DNA of 37,638 bases from positions 1-37,638 of the forward strand of contig DAOVDG010000004.1 in assembly GCA_030669595.1 (NCBI GenBank). Reading direction: 5' to 3'. The first letter of the stretch is position 1; every line of letters begins with the position of its first letter. Positions 6,842-15,600 of this stretch are shown here, in pieces. The stretch comes from Candidatus Thorarchaeota archaeon (lineage in GTDB: Archaea > Asgardarchaeota > Thorarchaeia > Thorarchaeales > Thorarchaeaceae). A program made the position numbers and the translations under genes. The notes under the pieces are model-generated. The model was given only the letters and a program-made list of their open reading frames with translations. It did not search any database and was not told where the DNA came from.

Positions 6842-7852
6842 TCAAAGGGGAATTAGGTAATCATCCCAGTTTTCTCCAAGCACTAACTGACTGAACTCTT
6901 CTCCAGACCTTCTATCTGCAACGGATTCAAGTCGCCCTTTGGCTTCCACATCCATTCCCTTTGAAACCTGCTCTGTGAAACGTCCTCGGTAGCTCACAAG
7001 TCTTCTTAGATTGCCAAATCTATTGCATTGAACTCCATACGCACACGGAGTAAAGATTGAATCATGATCATCAGTCACATGACACTTGACTATTAGCGTT
7101 CCTTCATTATGAATCTCAAAGTCCTCATACTCATATCCAATCTCATCCGGTGATTTGACCATCCGAATGAAGAACTCGTACCCGCCGAAAAGTCCCTGTA
7201 ACACCTTTTTTGATTCGACCTTCCGCAAAACATCACACCATCGAGGATTCTCACCCCATCTGAATTTTACATGCTTATCCAGTAGCTCGTCCGCATACCA
7301 ACCCAAATCTCCAATCGCATGAAACTGCTCCTTCAGAATGGAATATACCTTTCTAGCCGACTTTTCACCATAAATTACGAGGTCAATGTCAGATTCACTT
7401 GAGGCAAGCCCAACCAGTTGAGACCCTGTAAGCCCAATGGCTTCCCATTCAATCCCCGTTGCGTCAATCAATGTTTGGACCAAATCCAAGGACGCCTGCT
7501 GCAATGAGCTTGAATGTCGCTCCATATCTCTAAACTGACGCAGACAGTCAACTGGGTTAAGAGCAAATGCAATCCTATTCAAGGGAACAGCCTGCAAAAG
7601 CCGTCCACGGGTTTCATCAAACCAGAGGTATTCGCTATGCATTCTTTGTAGATAATCTTCACGTTTTTTCAACGAAGTGATTTTTCTATATCGAACCCCA
7701 TTTGAAGAAATGCGATTTCCATCCTGGGTGGGCAAATATCTCAGGTACGCTACTAATCGATTCTTGGGATGAATATCGCCTTTAACCTCAAAGATGTGAT
7801 CATCATCGGTAACAAGGAAAAACCCTTCAACAGCTTGGAGATTCAATACCAA
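6842..7852 (-). CDS. Nucleotidyltransferase-fold protein (DNA polymerase beta superfamily)
   Basis: 336 aa with a minimal-nucleotidyltransferase motif in the middle: LTGSQLVGLASSESDIDLVI (about residues 141-160), giving the GS...D-x-D metal-binding pair (D155, D157). The flanking N-terminal (about 120 aa) and C-terminal (about 110 aa, with GRFTEQVSKGMDVEAKGRLE) domains are not recognised; the C-terminal one looks beta-rich. The motif predicts transfer of a nucleotide to an unknown acceptor. Start is TTG 7852, because no ATG is available; no good SD. It is divergent from the aminotransferase-like gene with under 60 bp between the preferred starts, so the promoters overlap. Substrate unknown. 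Confidence 0.72.
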   Translation of the reverse strand: MVLNLQAVEGFFLVTDDDHIFEVKGDIHPKNRLVAYLRYLPTQDGNRISSNGVRYRKITSLKKREDYLQRMHSEYLWFDETRGRLLQAVPLNRIAFALNPVDCLRQFRDMERHSSSLQQASLDLVQTLIDATGIEWEAIGLTGSQLVGLASSESDIDLVIYGEKSARKVYSILKEQFHAIGDLGWYADELLDKHVKFRWGENPRWCDVLRKVESKKVLQGLFGGYEFFIRMVKSPDEIGYEYEDFEIHNEGTLIVKCHVTDDHDSIFTPCAYGVQCNRFGNLRRLVSYRGRFTEQVSKGMDVEAKGRLESVADRRSGEEFSQLVLGENWDDYLIPL

Positions 7853-7908
7853 TCAGAAACACCAACCATAGCACGATGTTAAAAACGTGTAGCAAGCGAT
7901 GTCAAACC

Positions 7909-9126
7909 ATGCCAATCAATCCGGATGATGTGAAGAAGGAATTTGGCATCTATGACGACAATCCAGACCTTGCCTATTTCGATTCTGCAAGTACCACATT
8001 GGTTCCAAAGACTGCCATAGATGCGGTGACCACGTTTCTAATGTCAACAGTGGTGTCTTCACGACGTGGAGCCTACAAACTAGCAGTCAATGGAAGTGCC
8101 ATCGTCGAAGACGTTCGTGCAAAGCTTGCCACATTCCTAAACACTGACAAGGTGCAGGTTTCCTTTCAAAAGTCAATTCCATCAGCAGTTGCTTCTCTTG
8201 TGTATGGCTATGATTGGAAAAGGGAACAACGAAACAAAATCATCGTTTCACAGAGTGAGGAACATTCAGTATTAGTTGCACTCTTGAGAGCAGCCCAAGT
8301 TCTCAATCTTCAGGTCGAAACAATCCCCGTAGACAAGAACGGTATTCTAAACATAGAAGCGCTCAAGGATACAGTCGACAAGAAGACGGGAGTTGTCGCA
8401 GTTGGTCATGTGACTGTTGGCATCGGTGTGTCCAACCCAGTTGAAGAAGTCGCAAAAATCGCCCACGAGAACGAATCCTTGCTCCTGACTGATATCTCGC
8501 GTTCTGTTGCTTTCCTTGATACACCACCTACCTCACTCAAGGCGGATATTCTGCTATTCTCAGGTAACATTGGATTAATGGGCCCTCCAGGTTTCTCAAT
8601 ACAATGGACCACAAAGACACTAGGCACCAAACACATCCCTGGAATCTTTGGGGGATCTTCAGTGGCAAACGTTGAGAAAGCATCATTCGAGTCCTCATTT
8701 CAACCTGACAAGTTCGAATCCGGAACAATCAATGTTCCTGCTATTGCTGGCCTGGGAGCAGCAATCGATTATCTATCCCATCTCCATCAAAATGGCTTTC
8801 ATAGCCACATGAGGATAATCTCCCGTCATATGGCTGATCGACTGAATGACATGAAATGCTTGACTGTATATGGTACACCAAACGACAGAAACACCATCTT
8901 CGGTTTCAACCTACGAAGCGACGGCAGCATGAGCTGTCATGATGTCGCTCTCTTTCTGGATGAGTCCGATATAGCTGTAAGAAGTGGATTTGTCTGTGCC
9001 CATCCTCTAATCAAGTCTATATCTTCGGAAGGAGTTGTACAAGCCTCCTTACATGTCTACAATTCCATTGAAGAGGTCGATCGTCTGATGGACGGTCTCC
9101 GTTTGATATGCAAGCATTTTCTCTGA
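7909..9126 (+). CDS. Class V aminotransferase / cysteine desulfurase-like protein with a degenerate PLP site
   Basis: 405 aa with the full SufS/CsdA-type fold: DSASTTLVP near the N-terminus, SEEHS (His that stacks on PLP, residue 119), LLTDIS (Asp 195 for the pyridine nitrogen), and RSGFVCAHPL in the place of the active-site Cys loop. The PLP Schiff-base lysine is missing, however. Family SGHK-x2-GP(T/P)G reads SGNIGLMGPPG here (codons at about 8560-8590). The usual Gln after the Asp is Arg (8500-8502). It therefore probably cannot act as a normal PLP desulfurase; a binding or scaffolding role, or other chemistry, is possible. ATG 7909 is preferred to ATG 7876 because homology starts later and a TATA-like TTAAAAAC lies about 27 bp upstream. 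Confidence 0.82.
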   Translation: MPINPDDVKKEFGIYDDNPDLAYFDSASTTLVPKTAIDAVTTFLMSTVVSSRRGAYKLAVNGSAIVEDVRAKLATFLNTDKVQVSFQKSIPSAVASLVYGYDWKREQRNKIIVSQSEEHSVLVALLRAAQVLNLQVETIPVDKNGILNIEALKDTVDKKTGVVAVGHVTVGIGVSNPVEEVAKIAHENESLLLTDISRSVAFLDTPPTSLKADILLFSGNIGLMGPPGFSIQWTTKTLGTKHIPGIFGGSSVANVEKASFESSFQPDKFESGTINVPAIAGLGAAIDYLSHLHQNGFHSHMRIISRHMADRLNDMKCLTVYGTPNDRNTIFGFNLRSDGSMSCHDVALFLDESDIAVRSGFVCAHPLIKSISSEGVVQASLHVYNSIEEVDRLMDGLRLICKHFL

Positions 9127-9146
9127 TATGGATTAAACGCAATTCA

Positions 9147-9395
9147 CTAACCGAGGCTGAAGACTGGAGGATACATGACGAAGTACTGAATTATAATTGC
9201 CAGAAGTATGCCGCTAAACACTAGTCCTTTACCTCTCTTCATATTGGCTTCTGTAAACCATAGTATCGCTCCGATGAGCACAATAACGCTCGCCGAAACT
9301 CGGCCAATAAAAATCAGAAAGTCCCATATTTCGTTAAAATACCCTGCAATGAGAATCGCGAAATCTGTAAGTGGGCTTAGCAACTCGAAGAACAT
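9147..9395 (-). CDS. VirB2/TrbC-like two-helix membrane protein (conjugation-pilin type)
   Basis: About 82 aa: a hydrophobic N-terminal region, then a helix ASVIVLIGAILWFTEAN, a short basic turn MKRGKGL, and a second hydrophobic helix VFSGILLAIIIQYF. Two helices joined by a small basic loop is the plan of VirB2/TrbC pilins and of the archaeal CedA1/TedC pilins of DNA-import systems. ATG 9395 is preferred, because a TATA-like CTTAAATC sits at 9429-9436, too close to the GTG at 9416. It is convergent with the aminotransferase-like gene (20 bp apart). A CedB-like ATPase lies 3.3 kb upstream on the same strand. Assignment is by topology, so moderate. Confidence 0.55.
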   Translation of the reverse strand: MFFELLSPLTDFAILIAGYFNEIWDFLIFIGRVSASVIVLIGAILWFTEANMKRGKGLVFSGILLAIIIQYFVMYPPVFSLG

Positions 9396-9440
9396 TGGCT
9401 TCTCACAGTAGTCCACTCATCAATGAAGGATTTAAGGTCC

Positions 9441-11264
9441 TCAAAGTACAGTAACTGACTTGGCAAGGTTTCGAGGCTTGTCAGGATCGTGTCCACTTCT
9501 TGTCGCCATGTAGTAACTGAAGAGTTGCAAAGGAACTACATACACCATTGTTGAGAACTCCGGCTCAACTCCCGCAGGAACAGTGAATGTGTAGTCCGAT
9601 AAGCTATCCAAGTCAATATCACCCTCCTCGATGACAGAAATAATAGATGCCCCTCTCGCCTTCATCTCCATAATATTTCCAATGACGCAACTTCTGGTTC
9701 CATCATTGGGCGCCACGAATATGACCGGATAGTCGCTCTGAATAAGGGCGATTGGCCCGTGTTTAGATTCGCCTGCAGAATATCCCTCCGCATGATTGTA
9801 AGCAATCTCCTTGAGCTTAAGGGCTCCTTCGTATGCTGTAGCCATAGAAACCCCTCGTCCTAAGAACAGAAGGCTTGGTTTGTCATAGAAAATACCAGCT
9901 AATCGCCTCGCCCGCTCTTCTTGTGTTGAGATGACAATTGAAACAATCTTGGCAATTCCTTGTAAAGATTGACGTTTTCTCTCTATCTCTTCGGAATCCA
10001 TAAACTCCGTAAGCTCTCCTAGGGCAAGTGCAATCTGAGCAAGCGAAGTGAGCTGGACCATAAATGTTTTCGTAGCAGCCACGCCAATCTCAGGTCCTGC
10101 CTGTGTGATAACGGAATAATCAGCCATTCTCGTGATGGAACTACCCACCACATTTGTTATTGCAAGCACCTTGGCACCAAATTTTTGCGCATACTTGACA
10201 GCTGTAATCGTGTCAGTTGTTTCCCCAGACTGTGTGATTGCAACTATACAATCATCTTTGGATAAGGCACCATACACTGTGTCCGGGAAATCACTAGCCA
10301 GTTCAAAGGTCGGAAGGATTCCAGCAATTGATGCAAACATGTGACGTGATGCCATTGCGGCATGTCCAGATGTTCCCATTGCAAGCAGATAGACTCGTCG
10401 TGCATTGTGTATGAGCTTGGCAGCGTCCCTAATTACTCCTGATTTCAATCGAAGTGTATTCCTTATCGCATCAGGTTGTTCATGTATTTCTTTCAACATG
10501 AAATGCGGAAATCCACTCTTCTGCGCTTGATCTGCTGTCCAGCTTATCTTGATTGTTTCCCGATTCACAAGCGTGTCATCACTGAGTTTCCTAATTTCAA
10601 CACCATCCACCGATAATGTAGCTATCTCGCCATCTAGCAGGAGAATCATGTTGCTAGTCATCGGCAAGAATGCCGGAATATCTGAGGAAACATACGATAC
10701 ACCATCTTCCCTTCCAATGACAAGCGGGTTTCCATTGCGTGTGCATACAATCTTCTTGGGTTCTTTTGTCGATATTGCTACCATGGCATAAGTACCCTCA
10801 ATCTGCTTTGTGACCTCTTTGAGAGCAGTCGCAAGGTCCATCCCTTCTTTCATATGTTCCTCAATCAAATGTGGGATTATTTCTGTATCTGTTTCAGACT
10901 TGAACTTATGACCTCTTGAATGCAAGTCTTTTCTTAGTCGAAGAAAATTGTCTATCACTCCATTATGTATTACAGCTATTTCGTTATTACAGTCAAAGTG
11001 CGGATGCGAATTCATGAGCGACGGAATACCATGTGTTGCCCAGCGAGTGTGACCTATTCCAATAGATCCCGGAAGATCATCAAGGTTCAGACTCCTATGG
11101 ACGTCATCAACCTTTCCTTTGTCTTTCTTTGTGTGTAGATGATTGTCAGCAATAGTGGTAATGCCTACGGAATCGTAACCCCTATACTCAAGACGTTTCA
11201 GGGCTTGATGAAGAAATGAGGCAACTTCGCCTCGCCCTTGAACGACACCGATTATTCCGCACAT
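9441..11264 (-). CDS. glmS: Glutamine--fructose-6-phosphate aminotransferase (isomerizing)
   Basis: 607 aa, full length. It makes glucosamine-6-phosphate from fructose-6-phosphate and glutamine, feeding UDP-GlcNAc for cell-surface glycans and N-glycosylation. It begins MCGIIGVV, placing the nucleophilic Cys at position 2 after Met removal. The glutaminase domain continues with GIGHTRWATHG and HNGVIDN. Two SIS domains follow (LAMGTSGHAAMASR; FLGRGVSMATAYEGALKLKEI), and the end DKPRNLAKSVTVL is the conserved tail. GAGG lies 10 nt before the ATG. It sits between uS10 and the VirB2-like gene on the same strand. Sugar supply for the glycosylated surface proteins nearby is plausible but not specific. 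Confidence 0.97.
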   Translation of the reverse strand: MCGIIGVVQGRGEVASFLHQALKRLEYRGYDSVGITTIADNHLHTKKDKGKVDDVHRSLNLDDLPGSIGIGHTRWATHGIPSLMNSHPHFDCNNEIAVIHNGVIDNFLRLRKDLHSRGHKFKSETDTEIIPHLIEEHMKEGMDLATALKEVTKQIEGTYAMVAISTKEPKKIVCTRNGNPLVIGREDGVSYVSSDIPAFLPMTSNMILLLDGEIATLSVDGVEIRKLSDDTLVNRETIKISWTADQAQKSGFPHFMLKEIHEQPDAIRNTLRLKSGVIRDAAKLIHNARRVYLLAMGTSGHAAMASRHMFASIAGILPTFELASDFPDTVYGALSKDDCIVAITQSGETTDTITAVKYAQKFGAKVLAITNVVGSSITRMADYSVITQAGPEIGVAATKTFMVQLTSLAQIALALGELTEFMDSEEIERKRQSLQGIAKIVSIVISTQEERARRLAGIFYDKPSLLFLGRGVSMATAYEGALKLKEIAYNHAEGYSAGESKHGPIALIQSDYPVIFVAPNDGTRSCVIGNIMEMKARGASIISVIEEGDIDLDSLSDYTFTVPAGVEPEFSTMVYVVPLQLFSYYMATRSGHDPDKPRNLAKSVTVL

Positions 11265-11349
11265 CTCAAAGATGCCTCAAGAAACTACTATGACCGACCT
11301 TACTTGCACTAACTTGAAAGAGCTTGTGAAGGAGATAAATGTTGACCAA

Positions 11350-11661
11350 CTAGCCAGTTAGCTCAATCTCGATATATACCGAGTCTGGAATTCTTATACG
11401 CATTATCTGGCGTATTGCACGTTCATCCGCATCAATATCTATTAGACGTTTGTGAACTCTCATCTCCCATTTGTCCCACGATTCGGAGCCTTGACCACAT
11501 GGAGTCTTGCGAGTTGGTACTACCATTCGTCGGGTTGGCAGCGGAATAGGACCCGCCATTCGGACGCCTGTCTTGCGTGTTATGCGCTTAATTTGATTGC
11601 AAACACCATCAAGGTCTTCTGTACTTGTACTTGATAGTCGAATTCTGGCTTTCTGAGTCAT
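11350..11661 (-). CDS. rpsJ: 30S ribosomal protein S10 (uS10)
   Basis: 103 aa with the S10 core: [26 protein letters not shown], and [13 protein letters not shown] (the ribosome-binding loop). It binds the head of the small subunit. In many archaea S10 follows the EF-1alpha gene; here it stands alone between glmS and a divergent isopentenyl phosphate kinase. No SD; a TTTTTATC box on the minus strand about 60 bp upstream could be its promoter. Confidence 0.97.
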   Translation of the reverse strand: MTQKARIRLSSTSTEDLDGVCNQIKRITRKTGVRMAGPIPLPTRRMVVPTRKTPCGQGSESWDKWEMRVHKRLIDIDADERAIRQIMRIRIPDSVYIEIELTG

Positions 11662-11853
11662 TTGGAATTACAGCTCCACATGGTAGGGCATCCAAAGCAA
11701 CCGTCTTGCATCCTGATAAAAAGATTGTCTTGTGGGGCGCGTCATAAAGGTATGCAGCAGCAGCTCCTAGACGGATAGCGGTATAATAGCCAGCTCTATC
11801 TAAAATTCAATGTACGGCATATCCATAAGTACGCATTTCCTTTCCGAATCTAA

Positions 11854-12657
11854 GTGTTGCATTTGAAATCTCTTACACTTGTGAAACTGGGTGGTTCAGT
11901 AATAACTCAAAAAAAACTCTCTCCACCTACTGTCAACGAGATGGCAATTAATCGTATTGCCAAAGAGCTTCGAGCTCACAAAGGACCTCTAATTGTTGTT
12001 CTCGGAGGGGGTGCACATGGTCACCAAGCTGCACACGCTTATGGATTTGGAGATTCATCTACTTCACCAGAGAAACTTCTTGCAGGCATCCCATTAATAC
12101 GGCACAATATGACACTACTATCACTTGAAGTTGAGCAAGCACTAAACGTCAATGGTATCCCATCTGTTGTAATTTCGCCATTTTCCTCAGTCAGCATGCA
12201 CCATGGCGTGATATCGAGCTTTCCAACAGACATAATCAAAGGGGCCCTTGAGGCGCACTGTGCAGTCATCATCCACGGCGATGTGTGCCTTGACGATGTT
12301 CAAGGGGCCTCTATCCTAAGTGGCGATACTATTTCGGTCTACCTAGCAAAAGCATTAGATATCCAAAGAATATTCATCGGCACAGATGTAGATGGCATAT
12401 TCGAAGAAGATCCCCGTGTCAACCCGAATGCCACTCTCATATCTGTGATTGATAGTTCCAACAAGGACTCCGTCCTCGCAGGTACAGGGGCTTCTACAGC
12501 CATAGATGTCACAGGAGGTATGGTACAGAAGACACAGGAGCTTTTTGAGATAGCCAATCAGACAACTCACGTTGCAATCTTCAACCTCACAGCTCCAGGG
12601 CGTCTAACCGCTCTTCTCAAAGGCAAATCAACTACTTGTACCAGAATGAACTTTTGA
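11854..12657 (+). CDS. Isopentenyl phosphate kinase
   Basis: 267-aa amino-acid-kinase fold. It phosphorylates isopentenyl phosphate to isopentenyl diphosphate, the last step of the archaeal mevalonate pathway for ether lipids. Motifs: VKLGGSVIT at the N-terminus (ATP phosphates), GGGAHGHQAA (the His of the G-x-x-GH motif is the one IPK uses at the substrate phosphate), GDVCLD and ILSGDTI, TDVDGIF, and IDVTGGMVQK at the C-terminal ATP site. Start taken as GTG 11854; TTG codons at 11857 and 11863 are alternatives, and none has an SD. Convergent with the large ATPase gene, 4 bp apart. Confidence 0.93.
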   Translation: MLHLKSLTLVKLGGSVITQKKLSPPTVNEMAINRIAKELRAHKGPLIVVLGGGAHGHQAAHAYGFGDSSTSPEKLLAGIPLIRHNMTLLSLEVEQALNVNGIPSVVISPFSSVSMHHGVISSFPTDIIKGALEAHCAVIIHGDVCLDDVQGASILSGDTISVYLAKALDIQRIFIGTDVDGIFEEDPRVNPNATLISVIDSSNKDSVLAGTGASTAIDVTGGMVQKTQELFEIANQTTHVAIFNLTAPGRLTALLKGKSTTCTRMNF

Positions 12658-12661
12658 AACA

Positions 12662-15600
12662 CTAGATCAGCATTTCTGCAATCGCGTCGTCCATCGTCTT
12701 CATGGTCAAATTCGCTGGAACTATCACACTATCATCAAGATACTCAGCCGCTGTTAGGAGACATATCACTTGAGTCGACCCACAAATCCGGCATGCTAAA
12801 TCACTATGAAGATTAAGAAGTGTGTTAAGCTGTTGCTGTGTCGGAAATACAACATAGGATTTCTTACCAACGCAGAAATCGTAGTATTCATGGCCTTGAG
12901 AAACAGACCCATTCTGCTTTCCAATCTCTCCGATTAGTAGATTAACTGCTTTCTTCTTGAGATTTCCCAGTACTGATGAATTCACAATCCAGAGGCCTTT
13001 CTTAAATTCGGTATATCGCTTCTTGCCCCCAACACGCAATGCCACTAGCACTTCGTCAGCAAGGAGTTCTGTGAGAGCACGTTTACCTTCTTCAACACAC
13101 ATGGGGGCTGATCTCCCTTTAAGCGACTGCAATGCAGTAGTTTCAATGAATTCTAGAAGGGCATCCCATGCAACATGTCCATCCGACAGACCAACGAAGT
13201 CTTCGATTAGACCAAACCAGAGACGCATTTGGACTGCACGACTCGTAGCTGACCCGACGTCATGCACAGCTCCTCTCAAATCAATCTTTTCTGATTTGGA
13301 GAAGCTAACAACCACACCCGGCTGCTCTTTAACCATTTCGCTCCTGTGAGGCCTTCCATGGACAAGTTCATCCACCACCTTGTTTAGTGAGCTGGGAAAA
13401 GCTGAGATTACAGTCACATCATCAAATGCCTCTGACCGGTCAGTGAGTTCTCTTAGCTTGGCTGCGGCGATGCTTCCTCTCACCACTACCACCAATTTGT
13501 TGATGTCGTTGCCAAGCTCACTCATACATACTCCAATCTGTTCCAGAACCGACTCTATGGAAGATGCTTTCAGATGGTTTGGCAAGATGAGTATAGCATG
13601 ATTACCCACAATCAACTGTGCCCCATTCGAATCCAACTTCTGATATTCAAAATGATGAACGGAGTCCAGACGTTGAATTATGTAGTCCATAATAACGTCC
13701 TTAACAGCTTCCAGTTCTCTGCCTGGAAGTGTAAACACAAAACCCCCAGGGACAAGTGAAAGTGCCTCACGTGCAATAGTTCCCAGAGATACAAAGTCCC
13801 GGATTATCTCAGCAATATCATTTTCAGCAAATTGCGAATCCAGAGCCATCAAAATGCTCTTTATCTCGATCTCAGTGGCCATATCTCTAGATGCAAGAAA
13901 GGCGACCACATGGTTCGCCAGCTCACCCAACCGATCAAACACTACACACTCTGGTTTAGTAATATTGCACGTTTCGTTCACGACTACATCAAATACAGCT
14001 TTTTCACACCTTTGAGTGACCGTTTCTCTAGCATCCTGTCCTGAGGTTTCAGATATGGGCACAAACAGATTCGTTGCAATTTCGAAAGTACTAGAATTCG
14101 GAACATGAATGAGGGCTCTGCCGCACTTCAATAACTTAAGGTACTCCTCTTGTTCAGCATTGAGGGCCATATACTTCGCCCCAATTGAACTGTCGTATGG
14201 CAGACGAAATGTAATCTTAGTTGCAGTATTGGCCAAAATGTTCGACGAAATGTTCGGCCTTGTTGATACAACAATGACTCCTTGTCCGGTTGCCCGTTGA
14301 AGCATAACCATTGACTCGCCAGTGGTGACATCTGCTGCAGAATGTCTTGTATAGCTCTCAGGCACCAAATTACTTGCCTCTTCAAGAACCACTACATGAT
14401 GCAGTCCAAGCCTTATTCCGCGTTTCATAGCACTGTCGAATATTCTCTTAGCAACAAGATTGTAGAGAATCCGGACCGCATCCATCCCGCCTACCCGTGC
14501 AACGTGGCGCATGTCGAATATTACACGCTTGTTCAACAGAGTGGAAATCTTGAGTGTTTTCGGTCCTCCCTTCAGTATGGACCCGAGGGGTTCACGTGAT
14601 AATATCTCAAGACGGTTTAGAAGCGCATCCCTAGTCATGTTTCCAAAACGATCATTGCCAGCCAGCTTTGAGATAATCTGGTTGAGGGCTTGGACTGACT
14701 TTGTCTTACGCCTTGATTTCGCTAACTCCATTACTGATTCTCGCAAGAGCTTCTCCATGGCAGGTGAAAGCTCAGATGACAGACCTCTCTCATTCATGAG
14801 CTCCCTTAGAATCGTAAATGTTGCATGTGCATCTACCTCACTTGAGTCCATTTCAGTGTCTAACAGATCCATCACGAAAGAGGCATCTTCTCCCGGACTG
14901 AGTATGAGAATGTTGGAGTCCCATCCTGCAAGGTCCACGTATTCAGATCCCTTGATATCAAACACCCACCAAGGAACGTCAGTCTTCAAGCTCAGTTCAA
15001 GCATCAATTTCTTCACAAGATTTGTCTTGCCCGTGCCAGTAGCACCGAGAACTGCAACATGTTCTCTCAGCCACTCCGATCTAATCCCGATATCACTAAT
15101 GCGTCGTCCTCCGTAGATTGTCTTTCCAATAATTAGCTCATTCTCTATCAGCTCCCTCAGCGGAACTGGAAAGACTGGAGCCATGATTGCTGTAATTACA
15201 GGAAGCTGTTGTACAGGAGTGTTTACATAACCTACTAAGGAACTCACATGGATTTTTTGACGTTTGAGATGCCGTCTGGTGAGAAATCTACACGCAGTTC
15301 TACCTCGAATTCTCCGTTTCTTCAAGGAGATGTTTCCCTCTCCACCCCAAATCGAGGCGACAAGCCCGTTTACACCATTCGTTACCCTCTCAAGTTCAGT
15401 AGCATCTTTTGCTTTAGCAAGAACGTATACAGAGTTGTAAAACCAGCCAGAATCACCTTGAATTCTCTCATGTTGGTCTAGAAGTTTTCTCTTGGTGGCA
15501 TGATCGGCCAAGGAATCTTCATTCCTCAGCTCCTTTGCGCGAATGTTTTTCCATTCTCCTTCCATTCTCCTTCTCTCTCTGCCTGCTTTTGCACTTGAGA

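Noticed and set aside
14511-15116. 201-codon plus-strand frame inside the VirB4-like gene
   Set aside because: Antisense shadow of a gene with clear Walker motifs; Ser/Arg-rich low-information product.
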